DNA from: Paraburkholderia kirstenboschensis
GTDB lineage: Bacteria; Pseudomonadota; Gammaproteobacteria; Burkholderiales; Burkholderiaceae
NCBI RefSeq assembly: GCF_904848585.1
Contig: NZ_CAJHCR010000018.1
Location: forward strand, 1-64,000
Direction of reading: 5' to 3'
DNA: 64,000 nt
Below, in pieces: positions 54,751 through 63,667 of the stretch. The notes beneath the pieces are model-generated. The model was not told the origin of the DNA, did no database searches, and worked only from the letters and a program-made list of their open reading frames with translations. Every line of letters begins with the position of its first letter. Position 1 is the stretch's first letter. Position numbers and translations under genes: made by a program.

Positions 54751-54793
54751 GTCGTCTGGTCGTCTAGACGTCTGTTCATGTAGACACAAGCAG
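54751..54793. promoter_or_regulatory. Candidate PhnF operator between phnG and phnF
   Basis: The region contains the 10-bp palindrome cgtctagacg (54761-54770), flanked by further gtc and tctg steps, and ends in acacaagcag. A shorter relative is at 59808-59832 upstream of phnC. The location between the divergent phnG and phnF genes and its recurrence support a PhnF site. Direct evidence of binding is not available. Confidence 0.6.
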
Positions 54794-54882
54794 TATCCTC
54801 GTGTCCCGCTTTCACATTTCCATCATCGGCCGCACACTACAATGCAAGTGACGATATTCAATCCGACAGGAATGACACCACC

Positions 54883-55641
54883 ATGACATCCAACGAAACG
54901 GGCGCGGCCGCGCTTGCAGTGGAGCGCGGCGCGGGCGTAGCCGTATGGCGCCAAATCGAACAGATCCTTTCGGCAGAAATTACAGCGAAGAGCTTTGGCG
55001 AGGAAGGCCGGTTGCCGAGCGAGGCAGAACTCGCGCGGCGCTTCGACGTCAACCGCCATACCGTGCGCCGCGCGATGCTGCGCCTTGCAGCGACGGGGCT
55101 GGTTAGCGTAGAGCAAGGACGTGGCACGTTCGTGCAGCCTGGCGCGATCGATTACCAGATTGGACGGCGCACGCGTTTTACAGAAAACCTGCGCCGCCAC
55201 AATCAGCCATCGGCGGGCGTGGTGTTGTCGAGCGGGAAGGTCAAAGCCGATCCGGTCGCCGCCAGGGCGCTCGGCATTCGTGCGGGCACACTCGTCTACG
55301 AGATCGAGACGCGCCATGACTCCGATGACGTACCGCTGACCTACGCGCGAAGCTGGTACCCCGCAATGCGTTTCGCCGATTTTCCCGCGGTGCTCGCGGG
55401 CAAGCCTGGCGTTAGCGCGGCGCTAGCCGAATTCGGCGTAACCGATTACACGCGCAAATGGAGCCGTATTGGCTGCGTTTTGCCAAGCTCCGAGGTCGCG
55501 CGGCGTTTGCAGATCAATCGTCAGCAGCCTGTCATGTGGGTCGAAAGCGTCGATGTGGATGAAGCTGGCGTGCCCATCAAATACGGCATCACCCATTTCG
55601 CGGCGGACCGCGTGCAACTGCTGGTGGAGGATGGTGTATGA
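54883..55641 (+). CDS. phnF: GntR/HutC-family regulator PhnF
   Basis: The 252-residue protein has an N-terminal GntR winged helix (RLPSEAELARRF, VNRHTVRRAM) and a C-terminal UTRA ligand domain from about residue 95 (AGTLVYEIETRHDSDDVPLT, YARSWYP, MWVESVDVDEAGVPIKYGIT). PhnF proteins repress phosphonate genes and respond to phosphonate or phosphate state. It is divergent from phnG and overlaps the next gene by ATGA. Confidence 0.93.
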   Translation: MTSNETGAAALAVERGAGVAVWRQIEQILSAEITAKSFGEEGRLPSEAELARRFDVNRHTVRRAMLRLAATGLVSVEQGRGTFVQPGAIDYQIGRRTRFTENLRRHNQPSAGVVLSSGKVKADPVAARALGIRAGTLVYEIETRHDSDDVPLTYARSWYPAMRFADFPAVLAGKPGVSAALAEFGVTDYTRKWSRIGCVLPSSEVARRLQINRQQPVMWVESVDVDEAGVPIKYGITHFAADRVQLLVEDGV

Positions 55642-56357
55642 GCGCGTGGACGCACGACGCGCGCATCGCGCTTTACTATGCGCCGCCCTTGTCGTCCGCA
55701 TGGTGGCAGGCAGGCAGCGAATGGCTTGGCCGGGACGCAGAATCTGGCGAGTCCGTGGAACCACCTCCTGTTCCCGCGCTTGCACAGCCAATCGCGTCGC
55801 TGACCGTCGCACCGCGCCGATACGGGTGGCACGGCACGCTGGTACCGCCGTTTCATATCGCCGCGGGTTGCACGCGGGAACATGTCGTCTCGGCTGCAAA
55901 AGCGTGGGCGAAAAAAATTTCGCCATTCAATGTCCCGATGCAGGCTGCGGAATTAGACCGTTTCGTCGCACTTCGAGCCGCGCAACCGGACCACGACGAA
56001 GTCATCGGCGACATCGCAGCAAACGCCTTGCATGCCCTCGCCTCGCTGCGCGCCCGGCCATCGTCCGAAGACACCGGGCGGCGGCTCGCGCCGACTCTGA
56101 ACCCGCGGCAACGCGCATTGCTGCACGAATGGGGCTATCCCTACGTGCTCGACGAATTCCGATTCCACATGACGCTTTCCGATTCCATCGATTCTGCGCC
56201 GTTGCGCGCTGCAATCAGGACGCTCTGGCAGGCGCGCAGCGAATCGCTTGGTCCGCTGCCTTTTCACGGCGCGGCACTCTTCGTTCAGCATGATCGCGCC
56301 GCGCCCTTCTCTCTTTGGCAGCGTCTGCCTTTTGGCGATGCTGGAGAAAGCGCATGA
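55638..56357 (+). CDS. DUF1045 2H-phosphoesterase-like phosphonate protein
   Basis: The 239-residue protein begins IALYYAPPLSSAWWQAGSEW, typical of DUF1045 proteins found in phosphonate operons. It has two His-x-Thr motifs (WHGTLVPPF and RFHMTLSD), the 2H phosphoesterase signature. That suggests action on a cyclic phosphate, possibly the ribose 1,2-cyclic phosphate from PhnJ, a job done by PhnP in E. coli; no phnP is present here. The role is inference. It overlaps phnF and phnN. Confidence 0.85.
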   Translation: MSAWTHDARIALYYAPPLSSAWWQAGSEWLGRDAESGESVEPPPVPALAQPIASLTVAPRRYGWHGTLVPPFHIAAGCTREHVVSAAKAWAKKISPFNVPMQAAELDRFVALRAAQPDHDEVIGDIAANALHALASLRARPSSEDTGRRLAPTLNPRQRALLHEWGYPYVLDEFRFHMTLSDSIDSAPLRAAIRTLWQARSESLGPLPFHGAALFVQHDRAAPFSLWQRLPFGDAGESA

Positions 56358-56917
56358 ACGCCGATCGAGGCAGATTGATCTACGTGATGGGACCATCGGG
56401 CGCAGGCAAGGATTCGCTGCTCTGCTTCGTGCGCGAGCGCATTGGGTCGCAGGTGATGTTCGCTCATCGATACATCACGCGGTCCGTTTCGGTAGGCGAG
56501 AATCACGTTGCGCTCACGCACGATGAATTCGCTGCGCGCCTCGCAAGTGGCGTATTTTCGATGCACTGGCAAAGCCTCGGACTGCACTATGGAATCGGCG
56601 TGGAAATCGATGCGTGGCTCGCGCGTGGCTTGGCCGTGGTCGTGAACGGCTCGCGTCAGCACGCGCCTGCCGCGCTCGAACGTTATCCACACACGCAGTT
56701 CGTCCACATCCACGCGAACCCAACCGTACTTGCAGCGCGTCTGCAACGGCGGGGCCGTGAAGACTCGCAACAGATGGAGGCGCGTCTCGCGCGGCGTCCG
56801 GCGCTCGTCTTGCCGCAAGAGGCGCAGGTGATAACTATCGATAACTCAGGCCTGCTGGCCGATGCCGGGGAACAACTCCTCGCCGCGATCAATCAGCCGC
56901 TAAACCCGGCTCGATAA
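56354..56917 (+). CDS. phnN: Ribose 1,5-bisphosphokinase PhnN
   Basis: The 187-residue kinase has a P-loop GPSGAGKDS, FAHRYITRSVSVGENHVALT and VVVNGSRQHAPAALERYPHT, all typical of PhnN. It phosphorylates ribose 1,5-bisphosphate to PRPP, returning the ribose from C-P lyase to nucleotide metabolism. The start overlaps DUF1045 by ATGA. The terminator hairpin at 56920 follows. Confidence 0.95.
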   Translation: MNADRGRLIYVMGPSGAGKDSLLCFVRERIGSQVMFAHRYITRSVSVGENHVALTHDEFAARLASGVFSMHWQSLGLHYGIGVEIDAWLARGLAVVVNGSRQHAPAALERYPHTQFVHIHANPTVLAARLQRRGREDSQQMEARLARRPALVLPQEAQVITIDNSGLLADAGEQLLAAINQPLNPAR

Positions 56918-56954
56918 AAATATCGGCCGGTGCCAATTTCGTACCGGCCGATAT
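56916..56954 (-). terminator. Rho-independent terminator of phnCDE
   Basis: A perfect 12-bp stem (atatcggccggt at 56920-56931, complement at 56943-56954) has an 11-base loop. Read on the minus strand it is followed by a run of T, as needed to terminate phnE transcription. On the plus strand no T run follows, so it serves phnN less well. Confidence 0.8.
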
Positions 56955-56970
56955 CTTCGCAACATCAAGC

Positions 56971-57804
56971 TTAGATCACGCGCTCTCGCAGCCATGCAGA
57001 GCCAAGATCGATCAAACTCACGATCACGATAACCATCAGCAATACAGCCGCAGTCTGTGCGTAGTTGAACGAGCGGATCGACTCGTACAGCACCACACCA
57101 ATGCCTCCTGCGCCAACCATGCCAACGACCATCGCCGAGCGCACGTTCGATTCGAACCGGTACAACGCGAACGATATCCACAGCGGCAGGACCTGCGGCA
57201 GCACGCCGTAAAGCACTTCGTCAAGACTGCTTGCGCCGGTGGCGCGCACGCCCTCGGCCGGACGCGCGTCGATTGCTTCAACAGCTTCGGCAAAAAGCTT
57301 GGCAAGCACACCGGTGGTGTGCACCCAAAGCGCGAGCACACCCGCGAACGGCCCGAGCCCGACGGCCACGATAAACAGCATCGCGAAGACCATCTCGTTG
57401 ATCGCGCGGCAAGCGTCCATCAAGCGTCGCACGGGCTGGACGACCCACACCGGCGCAATGTTATAAGCCGATAACAACCCGCACGGCACCGCAAAAACTA
57501 GCGACAACGCCGTGCCCCACACCGCTACCGCAAGCGTCACGATCATCTCGTGAACATAGGTACGCCAGTCGTGAAAATCCGGCGGGAAAAAGTCCTTGCC
57601 GAACTGCACCATGTTGCCCGGATCGGCGAACAGATCGAGCGGACGCATGTCGGCGCTACGCCATGACACCCCGAGGATGGCCACGAAAGCGACCCAGCCG
57701 AGCATCGACAACCAGCTGCGCTTGGGTGGATGGGTCCAGTGCTTAATAGCCTCGAGGCGTGCGCCGGCGCCATCGAAGGAGTAAGCGTCGACTACGTGCT
57801 TCAC
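56971..57804 (-). CDS. phnE: Phosphonate ABC transporter permease PhnE
   Basis: The 277-residue inner-membrane permease has several transmembrane helices and the PhnE-type EAA loop region (EAVEAIDARPAEGVRATGAS). The C-terminal ESNVRSAMVVGMVGAGGIGV is characteristic. The start overlaps the phnD stop (ATGA). One permease gene serves this transporter. Confidence 0.94.
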   Translation of the reverse strand: MKHVVDAYSFDGAGARLEAIKHWTHPPKRSWLSMLGWVAFVAILGVSWRSADMRPLDLFADPGNMVQFGKDFFPPDFHDWRTYVHEMIVTLAVAVWGTALSLVFAVPCGLLSAYNIAPVWVVQPVRRLMDACRAINEMVFAMLFIVAVGLGPFAGVLALWVHTTGVLAKLFAEAVEAIDARPAEGVRATGASSLDEVLYGVLPQVLPLWISFALYRFESNVRSAMVVGMVGAGGIGVVLYESIRSFNYAQTAAVLLMVIVIVSLIDLGSAWLRERVI

Positions 57805-58772
57805 TTCGCCGCCACCTTGTCGAGTTGCGCCAGTTTCTGGTCGAGCGCGGCAATCTGCGCTTTCTTGTCGTCATCGGACAGATGGGCGTCGTTCTGGATC
57901 TGTTGCTTCTTCTGGAACAAGGCCATTTGGCGAATTGGAACCAACTGCGCATCGGTGGAATCGGTGAAGCCCGACAAGCCCGTGATGCCCTCCACGATCG
58001 CTTTCTCGCGCGGATCGGTCTGCGCGTAGTGATCGAAGAAATTGCGCAGCTTGTCCTTCGTGGCCTGCGGCAAGTCACGGCGCCATACCATCGGATCCGA
58101 CGGAATCAGCGGCGACTTCCACAATATGCGCACGCGCTGCAGCAACTCGGGGTGCTGTTGCCGCAATGTTTCCACCATGTCGGTGTTGTTGGTCGCAACA
58201 TCGACGCGATTGTTCACGACGGCCAGCATGTTAGCTTCATGGCTCGACGGCAGCACGCTCTTGAAGTCGCTGCGCACCGAGATGCCGTTCCTGGCGAACA
58301 GGTAATACGACGGCACGAGCGTGCCGGACGTCGAGTTTGGATCGCCGAAACCGAGGTTGATGTCGTGGGTATTTTTCAGCACCTGGTCAACGGTTTTCCA
58401 CTTGCTGTTCACGTTCGTGATTAGCAGCGAGTAGTACCCCGCCTCACCGCTTTTGTACTTCACCTTCGCAAACACTTCGCCGTTACCACGATCCACTGCT
58501 TCAATGGCCGATGCATTGCCAAAGTAGCCGATCTGAACCTTATTGAAACGCATACCTTCGATGATGCCGGCATAGTCCGTCGCGAAGAACGGCTTCACTT
58601 CGAGGCCGGTCTGCTTGTTGAGGTCGTCGATCAGCGGTTGCCAGCGCTGTTTGAGCGCGGCGGAACTATCGGTCGAGATAATGCCGAAGTTGATCGTTTC
58701 AGCAAGTGCTGCCTGCGATACGAGGCACGCAGCAAACACCGCGGCGGGCAGAAGGAAACGGGCTGATTTCAT
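57801..58772 (-). CDS. phnD: Phosphonate ABC transporter binding protein PhnD
   Basis: The 323-residue periplasmic protein has a signal peptide (LLPAAVFAACLVSQAALA) and phosphonate-binding features: INFGIISTDSSAALKQRWQP, VQIGYFGNASAIEAVDRGNG, LGFGDPNSTSGTLVPSYYLF and ANMLAVVNNRVDVATNNTDM. It captures phosphonates for PhnCE. The C-terminal 40 residues form a charged helix (KKAQIAALDQKLAQLDKVAA). Confidence 0.95.
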   Translation of the reverse strand: MKSARFLLPAAVFAACLVSQAALAETINFGIISTDSSAALKQRWQPLIDDLNKQTGLEVKPFFATDYAGIIEGMRFNKVQIGYFGNASAIEAVDRGNGEVFAKVKYKSGEAGYYSLLITNVNSKWKTVDQVLKNTHDINLGFGDPNSTSGTLVPSYYLFARNGISVRSDFKSVLPSSHEANMLAVVNNRVDVATNNTDMVETLRQQHPELLQRVRILWKSPLIPSDPMVWRRDLPQATKDKLRNFFDHYAQTDPREKAIVEGITGLSGFTDSTDAQLVPIRQMALFQKKQQIQNDAHLSDDDKKAQIAALDQKLAQLDKVAAK

Positions 58773-58813
58773 CGAATGGGTCCAGGTTTAGAAGAGAACA
58801 AAACGTTGTCTGA

Positions 58814-59725
58814 TCACCAGCTCGCGACCGACGCGAATGCAGCTGCTCGAGTCGATGCGGCTTCGACACGCACTGCTGCGCGTTCGTTCTGGCGAACCGG
58901 GTCGTGCTGGGCCGGGCCTGTATCGGCATCGGCATCGCTGTCGATAGTGGTATCGGTCAGTAATTCTTCGGCCGCCGCACCATAAAGCTCGCGCAACAAC
59001 GCCGGTGTAAGGCTCGCGGAAGGGCCGTCGTACACCACACAACCGTTACGCAGCGCGACCGTTCTAGCACAGTACTTCATCGCAATGTCGATCTGATGGA
59101 GCGACACGACCACCGTCAGGCCGTGGTCTTCGTTCAGCGACTGGAGCAGTTCCATCACGCGTCGTGAAGATTCGGGATCAAGCGATGCGATCGGTTCATC
59201 GGCAAGGACAATGCGTGCCCGCTGGACCAGCGCGCGTGCAAGCGCAGCGCGCTGCTGCTGGCCGCCCGATAGCGTGCTGGCGCGCTCATTGATATGGTCG
59301 GCAATGCCCATGGCCGAGAGCGAGGCTGCCGCAAGTTCCTGCTCGCCGCGCGGGAACCGACCAATCAAACGCCGCCACAATGACACGCGCGACAACGCGC
59401 CGATCAGCACATTCGTGCGGACCGTGAGACGCCCGACCAGGTTGAATTGCTGGAATACAAAAGCGACATCGCGACGGATTCTGCGGACTTCGCGCGCTAC
59501 CTTGCCATTCTGCTGGATAGGCCGCCCGAGCAGCGTCACGTGCGACGGTGCCGGGTCGGACGCTGTGAAGCCTGCAATCTGCCGCAGCAGCGTCGACTTG
59601 CCCGAACCGGACGCACCGATCAGCGCGACCATTTCGCCCTCGCTCACTTTCAGGTCGATGGAGTCGAGCGCCTTGCGACCATTGTTGAACGTTTTGCACA
59701 GCCGTTCGATGTGAATTGCTTCCAT
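58814..59725 (-). CDS. phnC: Phosphonate ABC transporter ATPase PhnC
   Basis: The 303-residue ATPase has Walker A GASGSGKST, the signature LSGGQQQR and Walker B ARIVLADEP, plus RDVAFVFQQFNLVGRLTVRT typical of PhnC. It is about 40 residues longer than E. coli PhnC because of an acidic then Ala-rich C-terminal tail (DTTIDSDADADTGPAQHD). It heads phnCDE, with phnD 41 nt downstream. Confidence 0.95.
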   Translation of the reverse strand: MEAIHIERLCKTFNNGRKALDSIDLKVSEGEMVALIGASGSGKSTLLRQIAGFTASDPAPSHVTLLGRPIQQNGKVAREVRRIRRDVAFVFQQFNLVGRLTVRTNVLIGALSRVSLWRRLIGRFPRGEQELAAASLSAMGIADHINERASTLSGGQQQRAALARALVQRARIVLADEPIASLDPESSRRVMELLQSLNEDHGLTVVVSLHQIDIAMKYCARTVALRNGCVVYDGPSASLTPALLRELYGAAAEELLTDTTIDSDADADTGPAQHDPVRQNERAAVRVEAASTRAAAFASVASW

Positions 59726-59807
59726 GATGTCCTCATTATCACGCTTGAGAACTGCAGCGTCGGATGGATTCTAGGAACGCAACATGACGACGCGGTGACG
59801 CTAGTAA

Positions 59808-59832
59808 GTCGTCTAGATGAATACACAAGCAG
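59808..59832. promoter_or_regulatory. Candidate PhnF operator upstream of phnC
   Basis: The sequence gtcgtctaga, then tgaat, then acacaagcag recurs from the phnG/phnF intergenic site at 54759-54793. It is about 85 bases upstream of phnC. Shared motif and position suggest common control by PhnF. Confidence 0.55.
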
Positions 59833-60182
59833 ACGCGGCGGAGATGCCCAGCTGGTTGGTCTTTTCCAACGTTCATACGCATCCCGAGTGACTGCAGTCC
59901 GAACTCAATTGCGTTGGTCGCCGGCAAGCCCAACGCTTGGACTCGCTTAAGTTCTTGTGCAAACCCCGATATACAGCTAATCGAAAGTCAACGTTCAGGG
60001 ACTCGACGCAAACAGGTTGCAAAAAATTGTCTGTCCGGAGGTTGTTTTGTTGTCCATCAACGAGGACGAGACATGAACCGAAAAAGACTGCAATGGCCTT
60101 TGCAAAACATGTTCTCCACTGTAGCCCTGACTCTTGCGGCATTTTGCGCAGCGAGAGCAACTGCATGGAGTTGACCCGTAAC
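59833..60182. other. Region without a recognisable gene
   Basis: About 350 bases between the phnC upstream site and an IS3 remnant. No coding content was recognised. Confidence 0.35.
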
Positions 60183-60722
60183 TCAGGACGCTCGGACACC
60201 GTTAAGTTGATGATCCAGCGGTTCGCCGGAACTCTCGGGGGAACGGTACTTCAGCGCCTTATGCGGGTGGCGTTCGTTGTAATGTTCAAAGGCACCGGCC
60301 AGATGCAAGCGCGCTGTTGGCACGTCAGCTTTGTGCGAACGGGTGTAGTCAACGGCTCCAGACCCAGCTCGCGAGCAAAAACTGCGCGTGCGATGGTCGA
60401 TGTAGGCAGAACCGTTGTCCGACAGCCATTCGATGGGTGCGCAAGTCTGTGTCGTGCCGAAGCGTTGCTCGACCGCTGCTAGCATCACATCACGCACGAC
60501 GTCGCCGCTATGGCCGCCAGTAGTCGCTGCCCGACTGATAGCTTCCCGGTCACGGCAGTCCAGCGCAAACGTCACGCGCAACGGCGAGCCGTAGTCACAA
60601 CGGAACTCGAAGCCGTCCGAGCACCAGCGGACATCACTCTGGTCAACGGCAATGCGTCCATCGTGCCGGCGGGTATCGCGACGTTGGCCAAGGCGCCGAA
60701 GCAGCAACTGATGGTCGCGCAT
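60183..60722 (-). pseudogene. IS3-family transposase OrfB remnant
   Basis: The frame contains IAVDQSDVRWCSDGFEFRCD, LRVTFALDCRDREAIS and IEWLSDNGSAY (the DDE Asp motifs of an IS3 OrfB). A deletion then removes the middle of the domain, and the end AFEHYNERHPHKALKYRSP resumes. The catalytic Glu region is missing and OrfA is absent. Confidence 0.85.
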
Positions 60723-60814
60723 GACGCGATTTCTTGCTGCGTGGCTAATTCCTCATTTCGACTGGCGAAGCGTACTGGTTCTTGGCGGCACAACGCCGCT
60801 CCTGCTGGTCGATG

Positions 60815-61150
60815 TTGCTCTTTTTCGCACTGCAGGAGTCTGCGCGCTTTATGGTAGCGAGAAACAAGCCGGTCGCCCGCATTCGTAAGGTGCTAGCCCG
60901 CGTGGCGACGAGCGCGACTACACCTAGCTCCTTCTTCATCGCAGAGCATACCCCGGTCGTGGCGCGTCAAAGCGGCATCGGAGTGGTACTTTCGCGCTCG
61001 TTCGTCGTTGGTTCCATCATGCTTTGGCTCGCCTATTTCATGGGTCTCGTGATTTTCTATGCGTCGATCAACTGGATGCCGATACTGCTCAAGGAAGCCG
61101 GTTTGACGCCGCAGCGGGCAACCCTAGTTTCGGCGTTGTTCAATGGGTGA
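60815..61150 (+). pseudogene. MFS transporter (aromatic acid:H+ symporter type) fragment
   Basis: The frame reads ALQESARFMVARNKPVARIR, then LSRSFVVGSIMLWLAYFMGL, VIFYASINWMPILLKEAGLT, ATLVSALFNG and a stop. This is the central part of an AAHS-family MFS permease, from the cytoplasmic loop to helix 8. Both ends are lost. The left edge lies against the IS3 remnant. Confidence 0.75.
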
Positions 61151-61164
61151 CAGTACCTGCTCGG

Positions 61165-62115
61165 TTATTGCGCCGGTGCGCTGGCTTCGTCAAGCAGCTT
61201 CATGTCTTCGGAAGAAAGCTGCAAGCGAGTTGCTGCAGCTAACCCTTCCAGTTGCTCCACCGACGTCGCACTGGCAATCGGCGCCGTCACGCTTGGCCGC
61301 GCGATGATCCAGGCGAGCGCCACCGTTGCAGGTGTCGTGTCGTTGCGCTTCGCGACTTCAACAAGAGCATCGACGATCCGCAACCCGCGGTCGTTGAAAT
61401 ACTTGTCCACAAGCGCGCTGCGCGCACCCTTCGCCGCGTCGGCCTTCGAACTGTATTTTCCGCTCAGGAAACCGCTCGCCAGGCTGAAGAAAGTAACCAC
61501 CGCCAATTCATGGGTCTGCACGACCGGCTCGAGATCGGTTTCGTAGCCCTTACGATCGTAAAGGTTGTACTCCGGCTGAAGAACCTGATACGCCGGCAAC
61601 CCCGATTCCTTTGATACCTTCAGTGCTGCCTCGAGCCGCTCGCCGCTGAAGTTCGACGCTCCGATCACGCGCACTTTGCCCGCCTCGATCAGCCTCTGAT
61701 ATGCGCCGAGCGTCTCTTCGAACGGCGTCTTGTCGTCGTCGATGTGGGAGAAATAGACGTCGATGTAGTCGGTCTGCAACCGGCGCAGCGACTCGTTGAC
61801 GGCTGCCTCGATGTTGGCCGCTGACAGCCCCGGCCGCTTCTTCCACATGCCGACCTTGGTCGCGAGCACGATCTTGTCCCGCTTGCCGCTTTGGCTGAAC
61901 CACTTGCCGATGATGGTTTCGGACTCGCCGCCCTGATTGCCCTCGGCCCAGTGCGAGTAGCTGTCGGCGGTATCAACGAAGTTCAAGCCAAGGTCGACGA
62001 AGGCGTCGAGGATGGAAAACGACGTTGGCTCATCGGCCGTCCAGCCGAAGACGTTGCCGCCAAAGACGAGGGGTGCGATTCGAAGGTTCGACGTTCCAAT
62101 GGTGTGTTGTTGCAT
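61165..62115 (-). CDS. Aldo/keto reductase
   Basis: The 316-residue NADPH-dependent oxidoreductase has the AKR barrel. The catalytic set is Asp and Tyr in NFVDTADSYSHWAEG, Lys in IVLATKVGMW and His in VYFSHIDDD. The nucleotide-binding end is RPSVTAPIASATSVEQLEGL. Its substrate cannot be told from sequence. It resembles the AKR group often annotated as general stress or oxidoreductase YajO-like. It is apparently intact and alone. Confidence 0.92.
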   Translation of the reverse strand: MQQHTIGTSNLRIAPLVFGGNVFGWTADEPTSFSILDAFVDLGLNFVDTADSYSHWAEGNQGGESETIIGKWFSQSGKRDKIVLATKVGMWKKRPGLSAANIEAAVNESLRRLQTDYIDVYFSHIDDDKTPFEETLGAYQRLIEAGKVRVIGASNFSGERLEAALKVSKESGLPAYQVLQPEYNLYDRKGYETDLEPVVQTHELAVVTFFSLASGFLSGKYSSKADAAKGARSALVDKYFNDRGLRIVDALVEVAKRNDTTPATVALAWIIARPSVTAPIASATSVEQLEGLAAATRLQLSSEDMKLLDEASAPAQ

Positions 62116-62643
62116 TTTTTCTCTACTCTGAGACGTGGGTTGGAAACACTAAAGGTAAAGAAGCCACATCAATGGCTTCCGGTGTACACGGACCGTGTTG
62201 CTCAGCAGCAGGTCCCGTGTCCCCGTGGTCAAGATCGCCGGCGGAGCCATGCATATCTCGGTAGATAGGTGACAGCAGCGGGTCCTTCAGATCATGACCG
62301 TGCGCGTAGACAACCGCCGCGGCATCGCAGAATCCATCGCGCGAAAGGAATGACGGCGGGTGTCACGACGTAAGCCCTCACGCCGTTCATCGTCGCAACC
62401 GCAACGGTCCTAGCCGGCCTCGTACTCGGCGACGATCCACTCATAGAGAAGTTCCGGGTGATGCTTGCATGGGATCTTGCCGCGGTGACCCTGTCGAAAG
62501 GGTGTCGGGAAAATTACCGTTTTGTCATGTTGACTGCTCGCCGCGATGCGCATTTGACACCAATAGGGCGGCCGCTTTGGACAATAACGCCAATTGACCT
62601 ATGGTTCCGCAAAGCAGTCATTCAACTGCGATCCGAAGAAAGG
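62116..62643. other. Region without a recognisable gene
   Basis: These 530 bases lie between the aldo/keto reductase and an IS6 remnant. No recognisable coding content was found. Confidence 0.4.
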
Positions 62644-62936
62644 GGCTCTGGCGCAAATTTCGGCGGCGGGCGCAAAACGGTCGTGAGAGCGAACTGACCT
62701 TTTCGAATGCGACGCATCATTGCGATGCCGGCATAGTGGCCGCATTCCTGAAACGTTTGAAGGCGAGTAGCATTGGCCCTGGACTTGATATTGCGACGGT
62801 CCTGCTCTATCAAGTTGTTCAAGTACTTCGACGATCGCGACGTTGTCACCTCCGGCAGCGACTCGTCAGCCTTCATTCCGCGCACCGCGCGGTGAGGCGC
62901 CGCGTAGCCGTCCAACGTGATGGTTTTCGCTGCGAG
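62644..62936 (-). pseudogene. IS6-family transposase C-terminal remnant with terminal repeat
   Basis: Read leftward, KTITLDGYAAPHRAVRGMKA, the SSKYLNNLIEQDRRNIKSRA region with the catalytic Glu, and HYAGIAMMRRIRKGQFAL match the C-terminal half of IS6-family transposases. At 62644 the sequence ggctctggcgcaaatttcgg resembles an IS6/IS26-type terminal repeat, so the right end of the element is kept. The N-terminal half is missing. Confidence 0.82.
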
Positions 62937-63049
62937 CCCTTGACATCAGATGGCGGGAGGCTTCGCCCTGTGCCGATGGCATCCGGATCACCTGCATGCG
63001 GTCACGTTCGCCGCGCAGCCAAGCGCGCAGACTGCACTCTGGAGAAGAC

Positions 63050-63326
63050 GCGCCAAACCAGTCTGCCCAAGCCTGCGCGCGAGCGGATGGATCGCCTCAC
63101 GCGCGCTACGCGGCTGGGCAAACTACTTCAGTGTAGGCACGAAAAAAGACGCGCATATAGGGCGCTCGACAGCTATGCCGCTGCGCGGTTGCGCCAGTGG
63201 TTATGCAACAAGCGTAAGGTCAGGCGTCGCGGGGGCGGGAGCTATCCACTCCAGCATCTCTACGGGCACTTCAGTCTCGTACGCCTGACGGGCCCTTGGC
63301 TTAATTTGCCGTGTACGAAGGCGTAA
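63050..63326 (+). pseudogene. Group II intron reverse transcriptase/maturase, C-terminal end
   Basis: Two frames give ALRGWANYFSVGT and then YRALDSYAAARLRQWLCNKR, KVRRRGGGSYPLQHLYGHFS and LVRLTGPW, the X/En-type end of bacterial group II intron proteins. A frameshift separates them near 63145 and most of the protein is missing. Confidence 0.85.
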
Positions 63327-63338
63327 TGTCTTGTCCGA

Positions 63339-63371
63339 GAGCCGGACGCGGGATATCTGCATGTCCGGTTC
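63339..63371 (+). ncRNA. Group II intron domain V
   Basis: The sequence folds as a hairpin starting gagccggacgcggg and closing with ctgcatgtccggttc, with a four-base loop. It lies 12 bases after the intron ORF stop, as expected for the catalytic domain V. The following bases (gtcgggttatgggggcacc) continue the 3' region. The remainder of the intron RNA is absent, so it should not splice. Confidence 0.75.
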
Positions 63372-63399
63372 GATGAGTCGGGTGTGAAAACGGAATCAT

Positions 63400-63667
63400 G
63401 GTCGGGTTATGGGGGCACCGCCAGACGAAAGCGCTGGCAACAGACAAACCTTGCCTTAAGTCACCGCGTCTCATCTCGACTTGACCGGACTCCGGCCGTT
63501 GGAATCAAAGGCACTTAGTCGGATTGGCGCGGCAGGTCGTTCTGCGCCGTAGGCCGCTTCAACGAGGTGTCAGGGCAGCGGTGATTTGAAGAAGCGACGA
63601 TCGTAAATTTGCTCGAGTACAGACCAGAGTGAAGGCGTCCGCCGCGACTTCGCCTATTGCGGCTCTA
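63400..63667. other. Intron 3' flank without a recognisable gene
   Basis: This is the end of the intron remnant and a short spacer before the MFS gene stop. The exact intron boundary was not determined. Confidence 0.35.
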
